From positions 5,332,001 to 5,396,000 of the forward strand of contig OX388341.1 in NCBI GenBank assembly GCA_947579665.1: 64,000 nt of DNA. Direction: 5' to 3'. Each line of letters opens with the position of its first letter. Position 1 is the first letter of the stretch. Shown here in pieces: positions 13,013 through 24,702 of the stretch. The translations under genes and the position numbers were made by a program. A model generated the notes under the pieces. The model made no database searches. It saw only the letters and a program-made list of their open reading frames with translations, and was not told the origin of the DNA. This DNA is from Sympetrum striolatum. Lineage: Eukaryota; Arthropoda; Insecta; Odonata; Libellulidae.

Positions 13013-13510
13013 CTGAACAAAATTTGGTACATTCTGAAGTCACGAATGCCAATGGTTTTGAAGAGAATCTTCAACCAATGCATTTTACCTGTCCTGACCT
13101 ATGGTAGTGAAACTTGGGTGTTAAATGCTGCAATAACCCAGAGACTTCAGACAATGCAAAGGAGCATGGAGCGCTGTATGCTGGGAATCACAAGAAGAGA
13201 CAGGAAACGCAACACTTGGGTGAGAATGATGACTAGCGTTACAGACATCATAGATAAGGTTAGATCACTAAAATGGAGGTGGGCCGGCCATGTTGCGAGA
13301 AGAAACGACGACCGTTGGACATCTGCTGCTCTCAACTGGATACCAAGAGATGTGAAGAGACCAAGAAGAAGACCTATGGACAGGTGGAATAGAGACATCA
13401 TCAAGTACTTAGGTGTAACGTGGTAAGAAGAAGCTCAGGACAGAGAAAATTGGAAAGTACTTGGGGAGGCCTATATCCGACGTCGGATTGAAAATGGCTG
13501 ATGATGAAGC
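13013..13510 (+). pseudogene. RTE-type LINE, C-terminal fragment of ORF2
   Basis: The frame reads LNKIWYILKSRMPMVLKR, then TYGSETWVLNAA, LQTMQRSMERCMLGITRRD, RWAGHVARRNDDRW, RPMDRWNRDIIKYLG, and after a stop ENWKVLGEAYIRRRIENG, the standard C-terminus of this LINE family. It retains about 160 codons and lacks the RT active site. It abuts the truncated MITE at 12705-13012, so one element inserted into or was joined to the other. Confidence 0.8.
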
Positions 13511-13640
13511 AACGGGTTGGTACCATGGTCGTATAATAATAAAAAACTTTCTGGGGTATAGTGTATAAGTGTGTTTCTATTTATCTTCATCTTGGAAGTC
13601 TTCCAGAAGTCAAGGCAGTGTTATTGGATTTTATGGAGTA

Positions 13641-14070
13641 GGGGAAACCGGGGCTGGTTGGCCAAAAGGGCTGGTTGGCCCAGTCGAGTTATTTAATACA
13701 ATAAACGCTAGATCGTGCTAGGATTCAATCAGTAGGTTGTTAGTACTGTCCCCCTTCATCTACAGGACCAATATTACCGGCGGAGCAGTTTTGGACAAGT
13801 TGTAGCGATTAATTTTTTTTGTGCGTGCTTCAGTAAAATTCTACTCGTCTGTTAAATGTGTTTTATTCAATTTTTGCGTACTTTAGGGGCAACAGGTGAG
13901 TAGTTTAATTAAAGGTGATAGTTTAAGGATTATTTCTGTATGGCATACATTCGAAATAGCTTCAGTGGTTTTTGTCACTAATAGAATTTATTGTAAACAT
14001 TGCGATGGGGCAGGTTGGCCCAGAAACGACGGGGCATGATGGTCACCCGGGCCAACCTGCCCCGTCCTTT
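13641..14070. repeat. MITE-like element with GGTTGGCC ends
   Basis: The left end has GGGGCTGGTTGGCC (repeated twice as CTGGTTGGCC) and the right end has the inverted counterpart GGCCAACCTGCCCCG (about 14050-14065). A third GGGGCAGGTTGGCCC lies at about 14004. It has no coding capacity and no clear target duplication. Confidence 0.5.
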
Positions 14071-14599
14071 ATATTATTTTAAACTCGATGAAAGGTTAAT
14101 TTTAATGATAATAATATGTATAGTTCGTCCAGTTTATTCAATTATTTATATAATTTTCGAAGTTATACATATTTTAATACGTTACAGAGGTCAAAAGATC
14201 GTCATAATCACGAGATAAAAAGCATTTCAAAAGAAAACACGAACCTGTAAAATTTGTTATAATCTTGAATAATAATAATTTTTATTTATCCAACGACATA
14301 CATATGCATGTATAAGACATGTCAATAATATACAATCAATCAGATCAACAAAACACAGTCAAACTTTACATTATAATCACATTATAACATACATTAGAGT
14401 AATGATACAGTAAAAAAATTGTTCTTAACCGTTTTCGATAGGTCGAGGTTGCATCAAAGTCATAATCGATCGACAATCGACCTGAACTGCCAACCATCAA
14501 CGAAGGGCAGTCTTCCACAGTTGGTTGCTTTTAGTCATTGTTCAATTATTTCCTTTCTGACGCATTATATTAATTTCCATATTTTACTGGTTTTTTACT
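14071..14599. other. Unassigned AT-rich stretch
   Basis: Nothing recognised. The right part may be the frayed downstream end of the LINE fragment that follows on the minus strand. Confidence 0.35.
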
Positions 14600-15360
14600 A
14601 CATAGCTTGTTGTTTATACACACACACTGATATCTGCCTCTCAATTAACTTTCTAAGAGTCTCAAAGGAGTAGTCCTTATGCCATAGGAGTATAATTTTG
14701 AAAGAATTTTTTATGGGAAACACTGTCGAATGCCTTACACAAGTCACTGAAGGAAACTAGAGTAGTTTCATTGCTTTCAAAGGAACAATGTATATCACAT
14801 GACGCATTCTATGGCACCTCTGCCTTTCAGGAAACCAAATTGTGTGGGACTTATTAGATTTTTCTTTTCAAAGTAATTACACATTCTTGAAAATAATGCT
14901 TTCTCTATTATTTTAGAAAAGACAGGAATTATTGATATGGGCATGTAGCTTGAATGGTCATTTTTCTCACCTTTTTTGTGTATTGGGATAACTTTTGTGA
15001 TTTTTAATGTTCTGGATAATTACCAGATTCAAATATCTGATTAATAACTTTGGTTAGAGGATATGCTATAGCATGTGCTATGTCTTTTAACAGCTTTGAA
15101 TTCATGCCATACATATCACAGCAGTTACTGGTTTTTAATGAGGCAATTATATTGAATATTTCTTTTTCAGTTACAGGTGCTAAGTAAAATGACTTTGAGT
15201 TGATTTAATTAAACTATTAGATATATTACTTGAATTATCCTTTCAAACGGGCACGTAGATTTTTCAGATTATCTTTAAATTTTCTATAACCTCTTTTCTC
15301 TAGACTTTCCCGGATAGTTTTTTTATAATTGCATTTTTATTGATGCATATTTTGCTACGG
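14600..15360 (-). pseudogene. Jockey/CR1-like reverse transcriptase fragment
   Basis: Minus-strand translation gives ESLEKRGYRKFKDNLKNL, EKEIFNIIASLKTS, YGMNSKLLKDIAHAIAYPL, then KVIPIHKKGEKNDHSSYMP with ISIIPVFSKIIEKALFSRM and LISPTQFGFLKGRG, the ordered N-terminal half of a LINE RT domain. Several frameshifts occur, and the catalytic half is missing or unreadable. It is a dead fragment. Confidence 0.7.
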
Positions 15361-15975
15361 GGCCCGCTTCCCAATTTCTAGTACGACGCATCTACTGGCT
15401 GTAAAAAAAGTCTAGTCCATCGAGTTTGAGAAGCTATAGCTTTCAGTAAAGTCCACCAATATTAATGAAATAATACTTAACTGATAGTACGTTTATTAAT
15501 ATGCGTTTAGATTTTTTACTTCCCATAGCTCTACTTTTACTGTACTTTGCTCGAAAAAAGTACTTATTTTTTGCACTTGGAAACCGATGGTCTAACTTTC
15601 TCCGATTGTCACTCAGTTAATATTTACATTGATATCTTGCAATTTGTATAAGTGTTACCACAAGAATTTTTCCAAAATTTTGGTCTAAGAAAATTGTCGA
15701 AATATTTAGATTTATATCAGCAATGGATAATGTTGTAAACCTCTGATGACTTCGAAACAAAACATTCGATTGGAATATGAGTTCCACCGCTGTGACCGCA
15801 AGAATAACAGAAATAAGAATCTGTTAATAAATATTGCTTAAACATGCCAATATCTACATAATCGATTTTTATTTATCTCCGTTTCACGCTCGCAGAACAG
15901 CGTATTAAGCAGAGTGCGTTGCCAAACGCTATCCTGGATTGCTGTTCCCTTTCTTTGCAATTGGATTTTAAACAT
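15361..15975. other. Unassigned stretch
   Basis: Nothing recognised. A hammerhead-like word near 15739 was considered and rejected. Confidence 0.4.
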
Positions 15976-16107
15976 CACTAAAAAGCCGAAACTCGCAAAA
16001 TGAACGGTAGGAAAGAAAATGATGGAAAGTTAAATTTATCGTGATCTAATTATTTAAACCAAGATACCAAAAAAAGCCCTTTCTGCGAGTTTCGGCTTTT
16101 TAGAGTG
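15976..16107. repeat. Short CACTA-like MITE
   Basis: A 132-bp element starts CACTAAAAAGCCGAAACTCG and ends with the inverted counterpart CGAGTTTCGG ... TTTTTAGAGTG. Both sides carry CAT (15973-15975 and 16108-16110), a 3-bp duplication as expected for CACTA/EnSpm elements. One end has a 1-2 base difference in the terminal motif. Assignment rests on ends and duplication length only. Confidence 0.5.
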
Positions 16108-16815
16108 CATAGAGATCATGAATACATTTTATATACGTTGTTCAACGTTGCCCTGATGTTCCTTGGTTCGATCCCAGAGAGCCATTTACATTCTTAAATG
16201 CATTTATAATGGGGATAACGGAATCCTATTTTACGACCTTCCCGGTATGATATCGACTTCAAAATTTGCATTAAATACGATCAAGTTCTACCAGGTTATA
16301 ATGTGTTTTCATATCTGCCGATTGGTCTTGGGTTCGACACCAGGCGTCTCTAAAATTAGAAATTGCTACGTTTTTCAAGATATTTTTTTAACCGTTTCCC
16401 GATAAGATGGAAAATTAAAAACTCGGCATATGAATAGAGATCATAAATACATTTCATGTAGGTTGTTTAACGTTTCCCTGACGGTCCCCGGTTCGATCCC
16501 CGAGAGTCATTTACATTACTTTATGAATTTAAAATGGGGTTAACGAAGAATTTTAGGATCTTCCCGGTATGATACCGAATTCAAAATTTGAATTAAATGT
16601 TTTATCTCTACCAGGGCGTTACATGTATTCACATTTTGCAAAAGGTCCTGCGTTTTAACACCACTATTCAGCATTCAGTCCTACTATTTAAAACTTATGG
16701 CGGGAATTCCAAATTAAATAATGATTCATTTACCGAGAAGGTGGAAATTCTACGTCCAGGCATGTGAACAGAAGTAATATATGGTAATTCTTTTAAGATT
16801 TTTGTTTAGTCTATA
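16108..16815 (+). repeat. Tandem array of ~165-bp T-arm/B-box-like units, part 1
   Basis: Four consecutive units have their B-box-like words near 16165 (GGTTCGATCCC), 16331 (GGGTTCGACACC), 16490 (GGTTCGATCCC) and 16655 (decayed). Between them runs a shared backbone with TTCCCGGTATGAT and TTCAAAATTTG. The units alternate two types, one followed by GAGAGCCATTTACATT and one by AGGCGTCTCT. The array continues in altered order in the TIR-bounded element at 16843-18012. Confidence 0.7.
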
Positions 16816-16842
16816 TATAGGTACATCCGGAGAAACGTCTGT
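16816..16842. repeat. Isolated inverted end motif of the adjacent composite element
   Basis: ACATCCGGAGAAACGTCT lies just left of the element at 16843 and is inverted relative to its first bases, so two element ends meet head to head here. Confidence 0.5.
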
Positions 16843-18012
16843 GTATCTATTATATATAGACGCTTCTCCGGATATACCCATATATTCATTCATAGGGGAT
16901 CAAAATTCTAACCATGTTCCACAAGTGCCAATGCCTTGAAATTTTTACGACATATTGGCCATAACGTGCAACCTCCAGGAAAAAGCCGACTTTGAACCTC
17001 AGTGTCATGGGTTCGATTCCAGAAGGCCCCAAAGTCGCGATTTTCCCCATAAGATTCCATGGCGGGGATTTTCGAAAATTTTTTTGAGGCACTTCCCGGA
17101 AAAGGAGAGAGTTGAAACTCGAGGGATCGCTAGATGCCGCGCATATCTAAAGGAAATCATAAAGACATCTACGAATATTATCCTTGGTTCGATGCTAGGT
17201 CGGGGCAAAAATCTGCCGTTTAAAATGCACTGTGGTGATTTTTAAGATTTTTTTTGGATCCTTTTCCGATGGCATAGAAACTTGAAATTCGGTATGAGGT
17301 TAGACACCATAAAAAAATATCTTAATCGAATTTTTTATATTCGCTGATGGTCCTTGGTTCGATCCCAGAGGAACATTTGAATTCCTCAATGCATTTCTTA
17401 CGGAGATAACGGAAACAAATTTTAGGTACTTTCCGGCACGATATCGATTTCAAACTTTGCATATAGAAAGATCAAGTCCATACATATCAAACAGTGCATT
17501 CACAGCTATCAATGTGTCCTGGGTTCGACACCAGGTGTCTCTGCAATCAGAAGTTGATCCGATTTTTAGGAATTATTTTGAAACCTTTCTCTATATTATA
17601 GAAACTTGAAATTCGGCATATAGATAGAGATCATAAATGTCTTTCAAAAACATTTTTTAGATTTCCAAGATCGTCCTTGGTTCGAGTCCCGAGAGCCATT
17701 CACATTCGTAAAAATTAGAACGTCTTTTGAGGCAGTTGTAACCAATATTTCAGCTTGAATTTTCACACATAGTTAGAGATGGTGATCTTCTATTTTTTGT
17801 TTCATAGTAGGTTTAGCAGTAAGACCCGGGTTTGATGCCAGACGATAAATTTCAGCGAATTTTCAGAAAAAATTAAATCTTTTTTTTTTTCTTTTGAGGA
17901 CCGTCCCGATATAATGCCGATATGAAATTAGTGTTGTCGATCTGCTTGCAGTATGCAAGCAACATTTTACTCGTAATAGATAGGTATATCCGGAGAAGCG
18001 TCTATATAATCA
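16843..18012 (+). mobile_element. TIR-bounded composite element with six T-arm-like units
   Basis: The left end contains TATAGACGCTTCTCCGGATA (from about 16852) and the right end the inverted TATCCGGAGAAGCGTCTATA (about 17987-18006). Inside are six tandem units of 150-180 bp, each with a tRNA T-arm-like word near 17010, 17190, 17356, 17522, 17679 and 17829, for example CCTGGGTTCGACACCAGG, which can fold as stem and loop. No protein is encoded. The unit order matches the inverted copy at 23041-24184. It behaves like a non-autonomous DNA transposon carrying an internal satellite. The superfamily is unknown. Confidence 0.65.
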
Positions 18013-18400
18013 TTTCAGAAACGAAAAAGTTCTTATTCTTGACAATTTGCTTCCTTTTATTATCTTTTTTCATTGCTATAAATTTACCTGGTAAATATTC
18101 TGGAAACCTACATGCTGAATATTTTGAAGGGAGTACCGAAATGTTTAAGAAAAATGTTGCCTTCTACTTTTCGCTATACTTGTGTAAGAAAAACATCCAG
18201 CAATATAGTATTCTGGGAAAAGACTGAATTTTATTTATGTGATACTTTTAATCCCTATCTTGTATTATAAACATTCGAAAACGAACTTACATTGCGGAAG
18301 TTACACCTTCCTCATACACGATAAAGATTTTAATGGCTAAAATACTAAAATATACTCAACACATATTATACCGGAATCTCTAAGAGGAAAACAACGTTGT
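18013..18400. other. Unassigned stretch
   Basis: A hydrophobic frame crosses from the preceding element into this stretch (17922-18227), but it begins inside the repeat and has no homologous look. Confidence 0.35.
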
Positions 18401-18563
18401 ACTTTCCACAGCAATTATTTTTTGCGACTAGTTTTGTCTAATTCTAGACATCTTCTGGCAACTATAATTGGAAACATTGATATTTAAAGAGATGAAACAA
18501 ATTTAGTAGAAGATGTCTATAATTAGAGGAAACGAGTCGTAAATAAAAATTTCTGTGGAAATC
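18401..18563. repeat. Short MITE/foldback with ~55-bp arms
   Basis: The left arm (about 18401-18456) and right arm (about 18508-18563) are imperfect inverted copies sharing TTTCCACAG, TCTAATT and AGACATCTTCT. The loop is about 50 bp. No target duplication was identified. Confidence 0.6.
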
Positions 18564-20244
18564 ACAAGATTTTATTTCGGTTGTGGAACCTTTCTACGAG
18601 ATTTGGCTGAAACATCAGATTTATACAGTAATCATTTGTTTATATGTTTTTTACATCATTGTTAACTATCAGTTTTATATGAAAGAATTTGTTATTATAA
18701 CATTCATAAAGTGAGCAAAAATGAAGAAGAAACCAATACAAAGTAAAAGTAACCAAATTCATCAAACAATGCCCATTAGAGCAGCTTTAAATATCACTTT
18801 TATATATTTAAACCAAGATAAGAGTCTAACTGGGCGTAAAAAATACTGAAGTTGAAGAGAATTTAACCCACCTTTCCAACCCATGAGTAAGAATTCCACT
18901 TCGTTTTTCCATGAATACCGATTGGCTGTAACAAAACTTGTGCGCTGCACACACTCAATGTGAATCTCACTCACACGATAAATACACGATGGTTGATACG
19001 AGTACACTACGTTTGGATTTCGCCAGGAATCATATCATCTTCTTTGCCTCAAGTATGTCTCTTTCGAATTAAACCTTATCCTCTGTTTTTTCCAACCTAT
19101 TTACTAACCCTTGTTCTTCCAGTTAATTCTAAGCGATGTGGATTGTCTCCCACAATGTCGTCTTCATTTTCGGTGGTACGGGTAACCAGAAAAAACGCTC
19201 AAATAAGAATTTCTGAACATTTTATCTACAAGTATTCAACGTGATTAATTTAGATTAGAAATGGAACTAGTAAAACATCCCTTCTACACCTCCACAAAAA
19301 GAAAAGATAAGGGTAAGGGAAAAGGTTATGCGGCGAGGATATTTTATACAGAATTTTGAATACGCCAAAACATTGGCGGTAAAAGCATTCTGCCTCAGCA
19401 TTTCCTACCAAGGTATTGACGTAACCAGCCGTCATTTAAAATTCTGTATAAAATAAATTATGTTAAAGTCAAGGTATATTATATATTATGAAATATTCTA
19501 CCAAGACCTTGGTAACGAAACTTAGTTTGCATTCGTACCTACTTTAATTACTGAGAAAAGTTGTTTTACATAATCGGTAACAATTTTTTTTGTGGCAAGG
19601 AAATATTCTGAAATTTTTGATTCCGATTAAAAATGCATACGGCAATTTTGCGTTAAACTTTGTGATGTTTAAATTAATATTTTTTGAGATATAATTTTTC
19701 AAATTGGGCGTTCCGTTTGAGAGCGCGAGATAATAGAAACTTATTTCTTTCTAACTGTGATAAAGTACCAAAAATATAAGAACAAAGAATTTTCTATTAG
19801 ATTATTACACGTGGGATGTATCGAGCTAAAATTTGGTGGAACTTGTTTTTCTGTGGAAATTCTTGTTTAAGTTTTATTCAACTCAAAACTGAAGTAACCA
19901 TAATGGAAAGACCGACAATAAATGACTTTCTTCATTTATTTGCTATTCATACCTTTGTATACTAATAAGATATGATATAATAACTTAGAATTCCTTTAAA
20001 ATTTCTGATACTGATAGAAAGAAATTCTTGCAAATTCTAAGGCAAAACACTGCAAAAATGTGAAGAAAACCATGCGCGATAGCCGCCTGAGTCCGCCCGG
20101 GCAAGCAGAGCTGCCAAATTACTGCTTCAACAATCCGCTAAAATTAATCAAAAATAAGTCAAAATGATCTTAAGAAAAGTCAAAAATTCCGCTGAAGGAA
20201 AAAAAGGGTAAAAATATCTACAAAAATTAATTTTAGCATTTTTA
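18564..20244. other. Unassigned stretch with one small inverted repeat
   Basis: An inverted repeat pairs 19341-19359 with 19436-19454 (ATTTTATACAGAATTTT and its complement), possibly a small MITE. Nothing else was recognised. Confidence 0.4.
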
Positions 20245-20380
20245 TCTTTTTACTTTCTCCATATACGAAGTATAGAGAAAGTATTGTTTTCATGAAAAAA
20301 TTCGACTTCGAGATTTCAACGGAAATACATGTTTTGGGGTCCCTAGAACACGTTTTGACCATTTTCGGAATGATGTCTGT

Positions 20381-20437
<57 letters not shown>

Positions 20438-21312
20438 TGTGTGAAAGTGGGCGCTCTAACGTGAAAACTATTAGTCGTATCAATACCAAACTTCATATAT
20501 AGTACTGTGGTGTGTGCTGTCAGAGTTGATTAGTTTTTGGAGCACATCGGTCAACCGGAAGTCGAGCTTTATTCATTAAAGCTCATTTCCGGTTTTCAAA
20601 ATATCTCCATAAATATGATATATACGTATATTGTATTCCTTATAAAAGTTTTTGATATTGTAATTTACTATAACTTTTGTATTTAACATATTTTTGTATC
20701 ACCGTTCGATTAGGAGTTATTCGTGAAATACTGATAAACCGGAAGAAGATGATTATGTACTTTGTGGGCGCTCTAACATGAAAACTATTTGTTGGATCAA
20801 CACCAAATTTCATATATAGTACTTTTATTATGGTCGTTAGAGTTGATTAGTTTTTGGAGCACATCGGTCAACCGAAAGTCGAGCTTTATTCATTAAAGCT
20901 CATTTCCGGTTTTCAAAATATCTCCATAAATATGATATATACGTATATTGTATTCCTTATAAAAGTTTTTGATATTGTAATTTACTATAGTTTTTGTACG
21001 AAACATATTTCTGTATCACTGATTGTGTAGGAGTTATTTGTGAAATACTGATAAACCGGAAGTTGCTGATTATGTACGTTGTGGGTGCTCTGGGCGCTGG
21101 GGCGAAAGGCCAATTTCATCGTTTTTCATCGATCATGTCCCGAAAAACATTATTTATAATGTTTGTGACGTCAAAGATAGTATGGAAGAAATTAATCACT
21201 TATCTTCCAATTTCAGATTGAATATAGAGTTCGAAAATACTGTCGTAGAAAAATATTTACATCTGATATATATGGAGAAAGTCATGTGCTGGCCACATCA
21301 GATTTTTTGAAT
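20245..21312 (+). mobile_element. Modular MITE family, copy B (full length)
   Basis: It starts with a hairpin (ACTTTCTCCATATA ... GAGAAAGT), continues with a TG microsatellite (about 20379-20450), then two tandem modules of about 305 bp (from about 20450 and 20765), and ends GGAGAAAGTCATGTGCTGG then CCACATCAGATTTTTT. Each module holds a palindrome, CCGGAAGTCGAGCTTTA facing TAAAGCTC then TTCCGG. The ends share GGAGAAAGT in opposite orientation. There is no coding capacity. Other copies are at 12705, 49022 and 51688. Confidence 0.75.
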
Positions 21313-22129
21313 ATAATTTCTTATCAAAATAATGCCCTAAAAATAGTACAATATCGAAAAAAAATTATTTTACAATTTTCTCAAAAAAAATAAATAACTT
21401 TTACAAAGTGCAAATACTTAAAGGTGTTATAAAACTAACTAAAAACTAAATATTGCAAAATACTTATATTTATGAGCTCATCCAAATCTTCCTCCTCTTC
21501 CTCATAACCCACTTTGGATAGAGCATCCTCTGAAATTTCGTAACTGTAAAGTGTCGAGTATCGAGAACTCGACAAAAACATGGCTGCTTGGACCGAAAAA
21601 ACGTCACAATCTACAGAATGCGTCTTCCGAGTCACCATGAAATATTTTTGCTCGGTACTCGACTCGTTTCTCTGTCGAGTACCGACCGTCTGGGAACGAG
21701 TGGGTCTGAGCACTCGTTTCACAGATTTTATGAGTCGAGTGAAGCTGTCACTTTGAACAGTCGCTATTTTTCTGACAATTTTACATAATATAATTATATT
21801 GTCATTAAGGAAGAATTGTTCTCTTCGAATGTGTGTGTTTTATACTTGTATATTATGAATTATATAAACTTAAACTTTAAGAATTTTAATAAGAAGTCCC
21901 GAGTATTTCACCGGTGATCGTTTTTAAAACTGCTAATACTATCTACCTATCTAATATAAAAATTTGGTTTTTCCCTCAGTTTCTATTTGTATCATAAGCA
22001 CGAATACAAACCATATGCTATTTAGTTTAATTAAACCAAAACTTTGCAAAACATTTTTTAAGTTGAACGCAACCTCTGATAAATGCCATCCTGCAGTCCA
22101 ATGTATGTGTCGGCTAAAAAATGTATAAG
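21313..22129. other. Unassigned stretch
   Basis: Several short inverted words of the type CTCGAC/GTCGAG cluster at about 21550-21740. No gene or element was recognised. Confidence 0.4.
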
Positions 22130-22600
22130 GTAATAACTCTGTGTAGGTAATATCATATACATTTTCGTGAATATTAAAGGTAGTGTGAGTAGCTAATGAA
22201 GTTAGAATGTAAGAATTATTTGTTTTCCGAAGAATTAGCGTTGTTGGTGTTGGAACGACGCGATGACTTTGGAATTTGTTATTCTTGTAATATTCGAGGA
22301 TGATAACACTTTATAATACAATAATACATTTTCGTGAATATTAAAGGTAGTTTGAGTAGTTAACGAAGTTAGAATGTAAGAATTATTTGTTTTTCGAAGA
22401 ATTAGCGTTGTTGGTGTTGGAGCGACGCGATGACTTTGGGTTTGATTGTTATTATTGTAATATTCGTGGATGGTAACACTGTACAGGTAATACAATAATA
22501 CATTTTTGTGAATTTCAAAGATAGCGTGAGTAGCTTGTGAAGTTAGAATGTAAGAATTAATTGCTTTTTTAATGAAGTAATTTTTTTGGAGCGAGATGTT
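22130..22600. repeat. ~170-bp tandem repeat, about 2.6 copies
   Basis: Copies start at about 22160, 22327 and 22501 (periods 167 and 174). Shared words include GAAGTTAGAATGTAAGAATT, GAATTAGCGTTGTTGGTGTT and GACGCGATGACTTTGG. The last copy is partial. Non-coding by appearance. Confidence 0.85.
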
Positions 22601-23040
22601 GTTCATTATTTAGTATTAACGCCACAAAGTTAATGTGATGTAGTATTTTAAATAATCTACATATTAAAGGTTGTAGTATGCACCAATTGAATGTAGGTAT
22701 TGGAATCCTTTCATCAATCAAAGTAACACGGAGTTCGGACGATGTCCCCATTCCGTTTGAAAATGTTCGCTGCTCAGTTAATACTTTAACTCATATAATA
22801 TATATTCAAAGGTTGTTAATAGTGTCTCTCTATATTCGGAAACATGCTTTTTGCAAGTGAAGAAATTAGGATCCTTAAGAACTGTGAAAGAATGGCTATT
22901 CTCACATGGAGATGTGGAAGGAATGTAGAGAAAACACATTTCATGAACATAATTGAACTAATATGTAGAAATAATCATCATATCTTCCTACCCAATAACG
23001 AGCCTGTATCTATCTATGGTAATATGCTATGTATCTATAT
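22601..23040. other. Unassigned stretch
   Basis: Two overlapping short frames (22678-22860 and 22844-23044) have no recognisable features. Confidence 0.4.
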
Positions 23041-24184
23041 GTAATACGAGTAAAATGTAGCTTGCATACTGCAAGCAGATCGGCAATACTAATTTCATAT
23101 CGGCATCATATCGGGACGGTTCTCAATTGAACAAAATAAAATATTCAAAATATTCTTAAAATTCGCTGTTATTTTATCGTCTGGCATCGAACCCGGATCT
23201 TACTGGTAAACTTACTATGCAGCACAATAGAAGATCAACATCTCTAACTATGTGTGAGAATTCAAGCAGAAATATTTGTTACAACTCCCTCAAAAGACGT
23301 TCTTATTTTCACGAATGTAAATGCCTCTCTGGATTCGAACCAAGGACGATCCTGGAAATCTAAAACATGATATTGAAATTTATCTATGATATCTAACTAC
23401 ATGCCGAATTTCAAGTTTCTATATTGTTGGGAAAGGGTTCAAAATTATTATTGAAAATCGGATCAGTTACTGATTGTAGAGACGCCTGGTGTCGAACCCA
23501 GGACACACTGGTAACTGTGAATTCACAGTTAGATTTTTATGAACTTGATCTTATTTTACGCAAAGTTTTAAGTCGATAGCATGCCGGGAAGTACCTTAAA
23601 CTTGTTTCCGTTATCTCCATAAGAAATGCATTGAGGAATGTAAATGGCCCTCTGGGATCGAACCAAGGAACATTAGGGAAAACATAAAAATCGATTATGA
23701 AATATATTAATAATATCTAACCCCATACCGAATTTCAAGTTTCCATGCCATCGGGAAAGGGTCCAAAAAAAATCTTAAAAATCGCCACAATGCATTTTAA
23801 ACGGCAGATTTTTGCATCGACCTAGCATCGAACCCAGGTTATTTTCCGTAAAACTCATTTATGTTTTCGATAGACCATGACCATATATAAAGGCTCCTTG
23901 AGTTTTGATTTTATAGCTATCCGGGAAGTATTTTTTTTTAATTCCCGAAAATCAAAGCAAAGCATTTAAACGGGAAAAATCGGGACTTTGGAGCCCCCTG
24001 GCATCGAACCCATGACACTGAGGATCAAAATCGCAATTTTTCTGGTGGTTACACGTTATGGCCAATACGCCGTAAAAATTTCAGCTCAATCACTCTTGTG
24101 GTTTAGGCTGTGAGTTTGTATCCTTTCTATATATATATATATATGGATACATGAATGAATCCGGAGAAGCATCTATATATAATA
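23041..24184 (-). mobile_element. Second composite element with T-arm-like units, inverted copy
   Basis: This is the inverted counterpart of 16843-18012. On the plus strand its B-box-like complements lie near 23188, 23336, 23492, 23657, 23827 and 24000, in exactly reversed unit order. The end next to 24150-24184 keeps GAATCCGGAGAAGCATCTAT. The opposite end (23041) lacks a clear terminal motif and joins a CTATCTATGG-rich sequence. A TA microsatellite sits at about 24130-24145. Confidence 0.65.
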
Positions 24185-24702
24185 GATGAAGGAGTGACGT
24201 CACCATAATAGACAACCTGTCACAATGCATTTAGTAAAGTCGCTCTCGCTATTTTTTTCTAAATCGAATAAAAAGCGGATAGTAAAAGTTTCAACCGCAT
24301 AGAATGAAATGTGTAGAAGGAGATCGGTTTTTAATTCAGATGCTTATCAAATGTAAATCAATCAAGTTTGTATCTCAAAACCACAAAGCATGTATCCGGA
24401 CTATATATCAGACTTTTGCTAAAATTTCGGGTCTTCAGTGAGGCATGGACGTTGTTTCGCAATTGTGTAAAGATGACCGAGTTAAGAATTTCCACAAATT
24501 TCAATGTTTTGTTTGGTTTTTCGTCGACTCAGGTGATGTAGGAGAATGGCATTGACTGCTAATGCATGTCCTTTTAAAATCAGAGAATTTCTCTTTGAAA
24601 TGATGTATAACATATTCAAATATAATCGCTCACTAACATAGGGGAATGCCTCAAAGTCCAAGTCCATACCATTTTTGGTCCGGCAATAGTTACGTCACAG
24701 AT
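24185..24702. other. Unassigned stretch between repeat elements
   Basis: No gene, RNA or repeat end was recognised. Confidence 0.4.

Noticed and set aside
15735..15760. CTGATGA followed by GAAAC, hammerhead-like
   Set aside because: Only four bases separate the core parts and they cannot form stem II.
17922..18227. 101-codon hydrophobic frame
   Set aside because: It starts inside the composite repeat element and crosses its terminus; no conserved motif, probably chance.
20290..20496. Histidine/threonine repeat protein
   Set aside because: Simple translation of the TG microsatellite in the MITE.
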